From contig JANQHQ010000044.1 in the NCBI GenBank assembly GCA_028282595.1, forward strand, positions 1 to 38,655: a DNA stretch of 38,655 bases. Reading direction: 5' to 3'. The notes beneath the pieces were generated by a model that worked only from the letters and a program-made list of their open reading frames with translations, made no database searches and was not told where the DNA came from. This DNA comes from Chlorobium sp. Its GTDB lineage: Bacteria > Bacteroidota > Chlorobiia > Chlorobiales > Chlorobiaceae. The position numbers were made by a program, and so were the translations under genes. Below, in pieces: positions 31,599 to 38,655 of the stretch (the first letter of the stretch is position 1; the number at the start of each line of letters is the position of its first letter).

Positions 31599-33713
31599 CT
31601 ACCCGGCATCTTTCACCACATTCTTTTCCTGCAGAACTTCCGCGATATTTTTCGGAACCTCGTTGTAGCATTCGAACTCCATGGTGTAGTTGGCGCGCCC
31701 CTGGGTCATCGAACGGAGAACGGTCGAGTAGCCGAACATCTCCGACAGCGGCACTTTCGCCTTGACGAACTGCGCGCCGGCGCGCTCGCCCATACCCTCG
31801 ATATGACCCCTCCGGCTCGACAGGTCGCCCATAACGTCCCCGAGATACTCTTCGGGAGTGATGACCTCGACCTTCATGATCGGCTCGAGCAACACCGGAT
31901 CGGCCTTCCTCGCCCCGCCCTTGAAACCGATGGACCCGGCGATCTTGAAGGCCATCTCGGAAGAGTCGACCTCGTGATACTTACCGTCGAACAGCGCCAC
32001 CTTCACATCCTGCATGGGATAGCCGGCAACGACACCGTCCTTCATCGCCTCCTGGATACCCTGGGACACCGCCGGAATGTACTCCTTGGGAATGACACCG
32101 CCCTTGATCTCGTCGACAAACTCGAAACCCGCTCCTTCCTCGAGCGGCCCTATCCGGAGATTGACCAGACCGAACTGGCCCTTACCGCCGGACTGCCTGA
32201 CAAACTTGCCCTCGTACTCGACCTCCTTGCGAATGGTCTCGCGGTAGGCGACCTGCGGCTGACCCACATTGGCCTCAACCTTGAACTCGCGCCTCAGCCT
32301 GTCGACAAGCACCTCGAGATGCAGCTCGCCCATACCGGCGATCAGCGTCTGGCCCGTCTCCTCGTCGGAGCTGACCCGGAAGGTAGGATCCTCCTCGGCC
32401 AGCTTGGCGAGCGAAACGCCCAGCTTGTCGGAATCGGCCTTCGTCTTCGGCTCGATGGCGATCTGGATGACCGGCTCGGGAAAAACCATCTTTTCGAGGA
32501 TGATCGGCTTGGACTCGTCACAGAGCGTATCGCCCGTCTTGACATCCTTGAGCCCGACAGCCGCGGCGATATCGCCGGCGTAGACCGCATCGCGCTCCTC
32601 CCGCTTGTTGGAGTGCATCTGCATCAGCCTGCCGATACGCTCCTTCTTGCCCGTGATCGTATTGAGAACGTAACTGCCCGCCTTGAGCACACCGGAGTAG
32701 ACACGGAAAAAGGTAAGCTTCCCGACGAACGGATCGGTCGCGATCTTGAAAGCGAGACCCGCGAACGGCTCTTCGTCCGTCGGCTCTCGCACGATTCCCT
32801 GGTCGGTATTGGGGTGATGGCCGTCAACGGAACCGACATCGACCGGAGAAGGCAGATACTCGATAACCGCATCGAGCATGAACTGCACCCCCTTGTTCTT
32901 GAAGGACGATCCGCACAGCGCGGGAATGATCGTCCCGTCGAGGGTAGCCTGGCGCAGAACCGAACGAACCTCGCTTTCGGTTATATCCTGGCCTTCGAGA
33001 TATTTTTCGAGAAGAGTCTCATCGAGCTCGGAGACCGCCTCGAGCATATTGATCCGCCAGTGCTTCGCCTCGCCCTCGAGATCGTGAGGAATCTCGACTT
33101 CTTCGTAGGTACTACCATCTTCCTTGTCGTAGATAATCCCCTTCATGGTGATAAGATCCACGACCCCGGCGAACATTTCGCCCTGACCGATCGGTATCTG
33201 GATCGGAACGGGATTCGCACCGAGACGCTCCCTGATGGCCTTCACGGCATCGAAGAAGTTCGCACCGACGCGATCCATCTTGTTCACATAGGCGATCCTC
33301 GGAACTTCGTACTTGTTCGCCTGGCGCCATACGGTCTCGGACTGCGGCTCGACACCGCCGACCGCACAGAAAAGGGCGACCGCACCGTCAAGCACCCTCA
33401 GGGAGCGCTCGACCTCCACGGTAAAGTCGACGTGACCCGGCGTATCGATAATATTGATCCGGTGCTTGACATCCGAAAAATTACCGGCGCCCGCCTGCCA
33501 GAAACAGGTGGTCGCAGCAGAGGTGATCGTGATTCCGCGCTCCTTCTCCTGCTCCATCCAGTCCATGGTGGCGCCACCCTCGTGAACCTCGCCCATCCTG
33601 TGAAGACGGCCGGTGTAATACAATATCCTCTCGGTCGTGGTCGTCTTTCCGGCATCGATGTGAGCCATGATGCCGATATTACGAACCTTGTCCAAACCTA
33701 CTTGCCGCGTCAT
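31599..33713 (-). CDS. fusA: Elongation factor G
   Basis: EF-G drives tRNA-mRNA translocation and, with RRF, ribosome recycling. The 704-residue protein has G1 AHIDAGKT (17-24), RGITITSAATTCFW, G3 DTPGHVDF and G4 NKMDR. The tip-domain region SRRGHIEGMGERAGAQ is near the C-terminus. The length and position between rpsG and tuf are normal. A 742-codon open frame on the opposite strand is a shadow of its codon usage. Confidence 0.99.
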   Translation of the reverse strand: MTRQVGLDKVRNIGIMAHIDAGKTTTTERILYYTGRLHRMGEVHEGGATMDWMEQEKERGITITSAATTCFWQAGAGNFSDVKHRINIIDTPGHVDFTVEVERSLRVLDGAVALFCAVGGVEPQSETVWRQANKYEVPRIAYVNKMDRVGANFFDAVKAIRERLGANPVPIQIPIGQGEMFAGVVDLITMKGIIYDKEDGSTYEEVEIPHDLEGEAKHWRINMLEAVSELDETLLEKYLEGQDITESEVRSVLRQATLDGTIIPALCGSSFKNKGVQFMLDAVIEYLPSPVDVGSVDGHHPNTDQGIVREPTDEEPFAGLAFKIATDPFVGKLTFFRVYSGVLKAGSYVLNTITGKKERIGRLMQMHSNKREERDAVYAGDIAAAVGLKDVKTGDTLCDESKPIILEKMVFPEPVIQIAIEPKTKADSDKLGVSLAKLAEEDPTFRVSSDEETGQTLIAGMGELHLEVLVDRLRREFKVEANVGQPQVAYRETIRKEVEYEGKFVRQSGGKGQFGLVNLRIGPLEEGAGFEFVDEIKGGVIPKEYIPAVSQGIQEAMKDGVVAGYPMQDVKVALFDGKYHEVDSSEMAFKIAGSIGFKGGARKADPVLLEPIMKVEVITPEEYLGDVMGDLSSRRGHIEGMGERAGAQFVKAKVPLSEMFGYSTVLRSMTQGRANYTMEFECYNEVPKNIAEVLQEKNVVKDAG

Positions 33714-33741
33714 CTGATCGGTATTCGCCTGTTAATATTTA

Positions 33742-34209
33742 TTAAAACCTGAAATGCGCAAAAGCCTTGTTCGCGTCGGCCATGCGATGGACCTCGTCAC
33801 GTTTCTTGACGGAAGATCCCTGCTCGTTGGCCGCATCCATCAGTTCGGCCGCAAGCTTTTCGGCCATTCCCCGGCCGCCGCGCCGCGCCGCGAACTGCTT
33901 GATCCAGCGAAACGCGAGCGCTTCGCGCCTCGACGGCTTGACCTCCATGGGAATCTGGTAGGTGGCTCCGCCGACACGCTTGCTGCGAACCTCGACGAGA
34001 GGGGCGACATTGCCGAGCGCGCGCCGGAAAACCTCGAGCGGCTCCTCACCCTCAACCTTCGCGCCTATAATATCCATAGCCCTGTAGACGATCTTCGACG
34101 CGACGGAACGCTTGCCGTCGATCATGACGGCGTTGATCAGCCGCGAAACGCTCTCGTCGTCGTAGCGGAAATCCGGTTTGACCCCGCTGTATACATTTCT
34201 TTTACCCAT
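33742..34209 (-). CDS. rpsG: 30S ribosomal protein S7
   Basis: S7 organises the head and the E site of the small subunit and, in E. coli, represses the str operon. The 155-residue protein has SRLINAVMIDGKRSVASKIV, VGGATYQIPMEV and the C-terminal EVHRMADANKAFAHFRF. It is 37 bp after rpsL and 28 bp before fusA. Confidence 0.98.
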   Translation of the reverse strand: MGKRNVYSGVKPDFRYDDESVSRLINAVMIDGKRSVASKIVYRAMDIIGAKVEGEEPLEVFRRALGNVAPLVEVRSKRVGGATYQIPMEVKPSRREALAFRWIKQFAARRGGRGMAEKLAAELMDAANEQGSSVKKRDEVHRMADANKAFAHFRF

Positions 34210-34246
34210 ACCGTTTACCAGATACCAGATTTAAACAGTTTCGACT

Positions 34247-34633
34247 TTACTTGGACGCCTCCGCCTTCGGCCTTTTGGCGCCGTATTTCGAACGCCCCCG
34301 GCGGCGGTCGGAAACACCGGAGGTATCGAGGGAACCCCTCACGATATGATACCGGACGCCCGGGAGATCCTTCACCCTGCCGCCGCGGATCAGCACAATG
34401 GAGTGCTCCTGAAGATTGTGTCCTTCACCGGGAATGTAGGCCGTAACCTCGATCTTGTTGGACAGCCGCACGCGAGCAACCTTTCTCAGCGCGGAATTGG
34501 GCTTTTTCGGCGTCGTCGTGTACACGCGCGTACAGACGCCCCGCTTCTGCGGACACTTCTCGAGCGCCGGCGAAGCCGTCTTGGAAGCCTTGGTCGTTCT
34601 CCCCCGTCTGATAAGCTGCTGTATCGTCGGCAT
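34247..34633 (-). CDS. rpsL: 30S ribosomal protein S12
   Basis: S12 monitors codon-anticodon pairing. The start MPTIQQLIRRGR at 34633 gives 128 residues; the longer frame to 34744 has no family similarity. Both lysine positions linked to streptomycin resistance are wild type (TTPKKPNSALRK and GGRVKDLPGVRYH), so sensitivity is expected. It heads the str group and has no rpoBC-linked gene upstream in the window. Confidence 0.98.
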   Translation of the reverse strand: MPTIQQLIRRGRTTKASKTASPALEKCPQKRGVCTRVYTTTPKKPNSALRKVARVRLSNKIEVTAYIPGEGHNLQEHSIVLIRGGRVKDLPGVRYHIVRGSLDTSGVSDRRRGRSKYGAKRPKAEASK

Positions 34634-34843
34634 ACTTTCTACTTTTCTAATGGTTAAACGTTCAAGTATCAATCGAACAAGAAAATCAGTAAGGACAACC
34701 AAGGTAAAATATTTATCCAAAAAAACAAAAAACCGCCCGTACATTTTTATCCCTTTCCGGGAGATTTTTCGAAGGTCTCGTCACGCGGGACCGGTGCGCC
34801 CCGCGAAAAGCGCAAAACAGGAAAGAAAACGGCCCCCGGTCTC
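34634..34843. other. Intergenic region upstream of the str operon
   Basis: These 210 bp must hold the promoter and leader of rpsL-rpsG-fusA-tuf and the 3' end of the glycosyltransferase transcript. The part nearest rpsL is AT-rich (about 34640-34740), as expected for a strong promoter. I could not identify a convincing -35/-10 pair or a terminator. Confidence 0.4.
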
Positions 34844-36070
34844 TCAGTAGAGCGGCAAAATACGGGCCATTTCACGAAGCAGTTCCTGGATGGAGGAGCC
34901 GTGGCTGAACCTGAGCACTATCTCCTCGGGAGGCGCTTCCCAGCCCCCGTACTGCCGGCGCCGCAGGGCCTCTTGCAGAAGCTCCGCGACCTTTCCGGAA
35001 TCGCCGGGATGAGCTGTAAGCCCTCCGGCCTCCTCGATCAACCGGCAGGCCGGACCGTCGGGGAGCACGCCGAAAAGAGGGATGTTCATGCCCAGAACGT
35101 CGTAGAGCCGCTCCGGAACGAACAGATCGTGGCCGTTGTCGCCGCCGGACACGACGCAGAAGAGATCCGCCCGGCGGCACAGCTCCAGCTCTTCGGCGAG
35201 GGAGCAGGCCCGGCTCGACTCGACAAGATCGGTGAGATCGTATTTCTTCAGGTATCTCCAGGCCCGATCCTGGCCGCTTCCGGTCAGCGCGAGCGAGAGC
35301 GCACCCTTCAGGCCGGGTTGCGACTCGGCGAATGCGGAAATTCCCGCAAAGAAGCTTCGCGCCTCCCTTCCGCCGAGCCGGTCGAGGCGGCAGACCAGCC
35401 GCATGGCCGATTCCGCCTCTCGCCGCTCGCCCGCCGCGTAGACGCCGTCGGTGCGATAGCCGTTCTGAACGATGGTCAGGTCGTCGTGACCCGCCGCTCC
35501 CCGGTACTTCCTGAGAAAGTACTCTTTCAACTCTCTCGACGGAAGAATGCAGGCGTGGCCGGACTGCATAACCGACCGTTCGAGCCCCCCTGCATCGTGG
35601 GGCTCGATACAGTCGAAAATTACCGGCAGTTTGTACTTCTCCGACAGCTCGAGCGCGAGACGTTGCGGCGCGAGGGGAGGGGACTGCGCATAGATAAGCT
35701 CAATGTCGGGGTTCCGGCGAAGCACCTCCTCGGCCTCGGGCCGGGCCTTTTTCTCCCAGCCCTCTCCGCCGGGGTCGAAGCGTACGGGCGCGGCCCCGCG
35801 AAGCTTCAGAAAATCGCTTTTTTTCCGGGGCATGCCGTGAACGAACCGGAAAAGCTGTTCACGGTTCAGCTTCTCCTGCGGCAGTTCCCCCGCCGGGTAA
35901 CGAACGCTGAAAGGCTCCCCCCGCTCCCTGTCGCCCGAAAGACCGGCAAACGCTATCACCAGAGGCTCCCAGCCGATCTCCGGCATGGAGACGGCGAGCT
36001 TGTAGGCGCGCGACGACCCCTCGGTCATCATGGGGGGATAGTTCATGGTGAGAAACAGAATCTTTTTCAC
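34844..36070 (-). CDS. Glycosyltransferase, GT4-like (GT-B fold)
   Basis: The predicted role is sugar transfer in surface polysaccharide synthesis, in the cytoplasm at the inner membrane. The 408-residue protein starts MKKILFLTMNYPPMMTEGSS, the usual GT-B N-terminal acceptor-domain start. In the C-terminal donor domain it has LALTGSGQDRAW, a RRADLFCVVS segment and FVPERLYDVLGMNIPLFGVL, which corresponds to the E-x7-E region of GT4 enzymes. The donor and acceptor are not predictable. It lies 25 bp after the YfhO-family gene and is probably cotranscribed with it. Confidence 0.85.
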   Translation of the reverse strand: MKKILFLTMNYPPMMTEGSSRAYKLAVSMPEIGWEPLVIAFAGLSGDRERGEPFSVRYPAGELPQEKLNREQLFRFVHGMPRKKSDFLKLRGAAPVRFDPGGEGWEKKARPEAEEVLRRNPDIELIYAQSPPLAPQRLALELSEKYKLPVIFDCIEPHDAGGLERSVMQSGHACILPSRELKEYFLRKYRGAAGHDDLTIVQNGYRTDGVYAAGERREAESAMRLVCRLDRLGGREARSFFAGISAFAESQPGLKGALSLALTGSGQDRAWRYLKKYDLTDLVESSRACSLAEELELCRRADLFCVVSGGDNGHDLFVPERLYDVLGMNIPLFGVLPDGPACRLIEEAGGLTAHPGDSGKVAELLQEALRRRQYGGWEAPPEEIVLRFSHGSSIQELLREMARILPLY

Positions 36071-36095
36071 GATCGGAACAATGATGTGGTTGTGA

Positions 36096-38480
36096 TTACT
36101 TCGCGCCGGATGACGTCCTCAGTCCCGCGAATCCGGAAAAAGCAAGCAGGAGCGCCACGCCGAACGCTCCGGCGGAGATCCACTTTCCGGTTGTGAAACC
36201 GCTCCTGTCGAAGGAACAGCGAACCCGGTGATCGCCGGGGGGAACGACGACTCCCCGCAGGAGACCGTTCACCTTCAGCGTCGGGACCTCCCTGCCGCCA
36301 ATCTTCATCGTCCAGCGCTGCGGATAGAAGACCTCGCTCAGCACGAGCAGCGCCTCCCCATCGGCATGCACCGTCACGGTGATCGACTCCGGAGCGACCT
36401 CGACCCTGTCCACCCTCCCGACGCCGAAACGCCTGAGGCCCTCCCAGGACGCCTGCTCGACAGCGGCGCGCGAAGCGACATCCATGCCGCCCATGACCCG
36501 TTCGCGTGCGGCCGCTTCCGTCCGCACCGAAACGCCTTCCCGTACGAACCAGGCCCGTCCGAGCGGGTTCTTCAGCCGGTAGATCGACGTCGGCACGATC
36601 CCCCCGGGCAGGCGGAGTTCGGCTTCCAGGGCAGGTTCGAGCGACGGATGCTCCAGCGGCGCGGGACTCAGGAGATAGCGGACATTGAGCATGCGCAGGA
36701 GCGGAATGCTGGAAAGATTGTCCGAAGCCCTGAGCACCTTGTCGTAGAGCAGCAGCTTGGCAGGATGGTAACCCCCCGTGGACTCCAGACCGTAGACGGA
36801 AAACTTGTTTTCGCCGAAAAGAGCCCCGACGGGATGAATCCTGAACGGGCCACCATCGGCAGAGAGAAAGGTCGTCACCTCGTCGGGCATCATCGCCCGG
36901 ACGATTTCGCTTTCCTGAACGAGCCGGGAGGAGCGAAGGGAACGCTCCGGAGGATAGGCGATGCGGCTGTCGACCACGAGCAGGTCTCCGAGCACGAGCG
37001 ACGCCAGAAGCGCCCCCGAAAGCGTCGCGCCGAGGACGGTTTTCGAACGAAGCCACAGAAGTGCCGCGAAGAGGGCGCCGAACAGCGCGAAGCCGTAAAA
37101 ACTCTCCTTCCACAGCTCCCATCGCAGGCGGGAGACGAGGAGGGAGAGATCGGGATTGTCATAGGCGATGGGCGGAAACGCTTCGCGCAACGCCTGTTCC
37201 AGAGCTCCCCCGGTGAACGTGAAAAGGACGATCAGCACGGCCAGAACGAGCGCCCCCGCTTTGAGGACCGCCAGAGATCGCCCCTTTACGCCGTTCATGA
37301 CGGCATGCAACCCGAATCCGGCAAGCAGGGAGAGATTGAACGACACCACGATCAGCGCCATGGAAGGTACACGGAAGCGGCTGAAAAACGGAACGACGTG
37401 ATAAAACAGGTCGTAAACCGGACTGAAATGCCTGCCGAACGCGAGCAGAGCCATCAGGAGGGAACTTGCGGCGAGAAACCACACGAAGACGTTACGGCGT
37501 TCCGCCCCGATTCCCGCGACCGCAAGCAGAAGCACGACGACGCCCGCGTAGTTCGGATAGTCGGTAAACGGCATCCTCCCCCAGTAGGTTACCCCCCCGA
37601 ACCCGAAAGCGCCCGGCATGAGATAGGTGAGCAGCTCCGAGGGATGCAGGGACCACATGGTCGCGTAGTCGTAAGACGCCCCGCCGCCCGCGGCCGCCCC
37701 CCTGACGGACCAGGGTGCATATTCGAAGACCGGCAGATAGATGACCGAGGCGATCATGACGCCGAGCACGAGCGCCCCGGATGCCGCCAGGGCTTTTTTC
37801 AGACGTTCGGGAGCAGAGCCTTCACCCGCTGCGACCTTCAGCACGACCAGCGGCAAGAGCACGATCCACGTATAGTAGGCGATCTGGACATGGCCGCGCT
37901 GAAGCTGCAGGCCGACCATGAGCGCCAGCAAACCGAGGGTCCGGGGACGAACGTCGTCACACAGTTCGAGAGCCGCCCGGAGAACCCAGGGCATGTAGGC
38001 GGCCGTCATGAGCTGGCTGCCGTGACCGTACACGAACATGGTGACCATGTAAGGGTTCAACATGAAGGCCGCCCCGCCGAGAAAGGCCGCCGGGCCGTGC
38101 AGGCGAAAACGCTTCAGCAGCAGGAATCCCCCCAGGCCGGCGAAAACGTAATGAAGCAGTTGCAGCGGAAGGTTGCCGATACCCGCCCGGGCGAGAAGAG
38201 CGCCCGGATAGTAGAGGCCGTTGAGATAGGTGAACGCTTCGACCGTCGGCATGCCCGAAAAAGACCACGGCTGCCAGAGGGGATAGGCTCCGGTCTGCCG
38301 GAAGACCGCATCGAGCGCCATGGAGGTCGCCATCGGACTGAGACTGTCCGGGGAAGCCGGCACATACCCCAGAAAGACCACCTTCCAGAACAGCGCCGCC
38401 GTAAGGAGCAGATAACCGCAAAGTGCGGCGGCGTATGGCAGAATCGTTTTCTTCACGCGTCCGTTCCTCCGTGGAAACAA
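36096..38480 (-). CDS. YfhO-family multi-spanning membrane protein
   Basis: YfhO proteins are large membrane proteins of the GT-C type, linked in Firmicutes to glycosylation of lipoteichoic acid. Here a role in lipid-linked or surface glycan modification is an inference. The 794-residue protein has a dozen or so hydrophobic spans in the first 500 residues. DSLSP in the first periplasmic loop matches the acidic loop typical of GT-C enzymes. A soluble C-terminal domain of about 250 residues follows, then a last hydrophobic span (AFGVALLLAFSGFAGL). The start at 38480 or an in-frame GTG at 38456 are both possible. It is 42 bp after the preceding gene. Confidence 0.85.
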   Translation of the reverse strand: MFPRRNGRVKKTILPYAAALCGYLLLTAALFWKVVFLGYVPASPDSLSPMATSMALDAVFRQTGAYPLWQPWSFSGMPTVEAFTYLNGLYYPGALLARAGIGNLPLQLLHYVFAGLGGFLLLKRFRLHGPAAFLGGAAFMLNPYMVTMFVYGHGSQLMTAAYMPWVLRAALELCDDVRPRTLGLLALMVGLQLQRGHVQIAYYTWIVLLPLVVLKVAAGEGSAPERLKKALAASGALVLGVMIASVIYLPVFEYAPWSVRGAAAGGGASYDYATMWSLHPSELLTYLMPGAFGFGGVTYWGRMPFTDYPNYAGVVVLLLAVAGIGAERRNVFVWFLAASSLLMALLAFGRHFSPVYDLFYHVVPFFSRFRVPSMALIVVSFNLSLLAGFGLHAVMNGVKGRSLAVLKAGALVLAVLIVLFTFTGGALEQALREAFPPIAYDNPDLSLLVSRLRWELWKESFYGFALFGALFAALLWLRSKTVLGATLSGALLASLVLGDLLVVDSRIAYPPERSLRSSRLVQESEIVRAMMPDEVTTFLSADGGPFRIHPVGALFGENKFSVYGLESTGGYHPAKLLLYDKVLRASDNLSSIPLLRMLNVRYLLSPAPLEHPSLEPALEAELRLPGGIVPTSIYRLKNPLGRAWFVREGVSVRTEAAARERVMGGMDVASRAAVEQASWEGLRRFGVGRVDRVEVAPESITVTVHADGEALLVLSEVFYPQRWTMKIGGREVPTLKVNGLLRGVVVPPGDHRVRCSFDRSGFTTGKWISAGAFGVALLLAFSGFAGLRTSSGAK

Positions 38481-38522
38481 TCGGCGGCGATTCCCTGACG
38501 CCCTACCGTTTTATGGGTGCCT

Positions 38523-38655
38523 CTATGTTTTTTTCAAAAAAGGCAAGAGTTCAAAAATAACGTCCATCTCCTCCTGTTCCAACTGCATCAGCCTGACGAA
38601 GGCGGCGTAAACCGCCAGAACCAGGCAGAACGCCCCGGCAAGGGCGGCCGGAAGC
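38523..38655 (-). CDS. C-terminal fragment of a membrane protein (partial, runs off the window)
   Basis: Forty-four codons read in from the right edge. A hydrophobic segment (PAALAGAFCLVLAVYAAFV) is followed by a charged tail (RLMQLEQEEMDVIFELLPFL) and the stop TAG at 38525-38523. A last transmembrane span plus a short acidic tail, beside a glycosyltransferase and a YfhO-like protein, would suit a polysaccharide flippase (Wzx/MviN-like). The fragment is too short to prove it. It probably heads the same operon. Confidence 0.6.
   Translation of the reverse strand, partial: LPAALAGAFCLVLAVYAAFVRLMQLEQEEMDVIFELLPFLKKT

Noticed and set aside
31524..33752. A 742-codon open frame on the plus strand opposite fusA
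   Set aside because: It mirrors the codon bias of EF-G and has no plausible protein family or ribosome binding site.
36228..38498. A 756-codon open frame on the plus strand
   Set aside because: It is antisense to the clearly real YfhO-family gene. The translation is Arg/Gly/His/Pro-rich with no domain character, as expected for a GC-rich shadow frame.

Overview
The window is chromosomal DNA of a green sulfur bacterium (Chlorobiaceae, resembling Chlorobaculum or Prosthecochloris). The evidence is a leftward bchN-bchB-bchL operon for dark-operative protochlorophyllide reductase, together with ribosomal and housekeeping proteins whose sequences look typical of this group. The backbone is GC-rich and densely packed, and long antisense reading frames shadow many real genes. 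Genus is an inference and species cannot be called.

Layout. (1) 162-3958, minus strand: bchN, bchB and bchL. (2) About 3950-8893: an accessory island, visibly AT-richer, with its genes on the plus strand. It holds an RDD membrane protein, a wrecked REP-associated transposase, a GT11 (alpha-1,2-fucosyltransferase-like) gene, a zinc-ribbon protein of unknown function and an FAD-dependent amine-oxidase/protoporphyrinogen-oxidase-like protein. (3) 8896-14700: a thiamine-binding-like small protein, purA and engB on the minus strand, cysS on the plus strand, a ManC-like nucleotidyltransferase on the minus strand and rsmG on the plus strand. (4) 14761-34633, minus strand: one nearly unbroken ribosomal block. 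The str group (rpsL-rpsG-fusA-tuf) is followed by a strong intrinsic terminator. The S10, spc and alpha groups then run through to rplQ, with a tRNA-Gly(UCC) gene embedded between rplN and rplX. (5) 34844-38655, minus strand: surface-polysaccharide functions, namely a glycosyltransferase, a YfhO-family membrane protein and the 3' end of another membrane protein.

The most interesting part is the island. It carries the marks of integron gene cassettes. There is a 57-bp attC site at 7481-7537 with a folded stem and a single extrahelical base. The left end of the zinc-ribbon cassette (GTTGGGC, 6723-6729) is the exact reverse complement of its own attC core (GCCCAAC, 7481-7487). The left end of the oxidase cassette (GTTATGC, 7531-7537) is the exact reverse complement of GCATAAC at 8861-8867, where a truncated attC meets the chromosomal backbone. 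A third, worn attC follows the RDD gene. No integrase lies in the window. Separately, about 190 bp of the bchN leader (putative promoter, ribosome binding site and start codon) is duplicated at 6172-6360. The duplicate is an orphan signal pointing antisense into the GT11 gene.

How the genes fit together: the Bch proteins make chlorophyllide for the photosynthetic apparatus. The str/S10/spc/alpha block makes ribosomes, the SecY channel, N-terminal Met processing, initiation and elongation factors, and RNA polymerase alpha. The ManC-like enzyme, the GT11 enzyme and the 34.8-38.6 kb cluster suggest cell-surface glycan synthesis. The cassette genes are probably recent, strain-variable additions.
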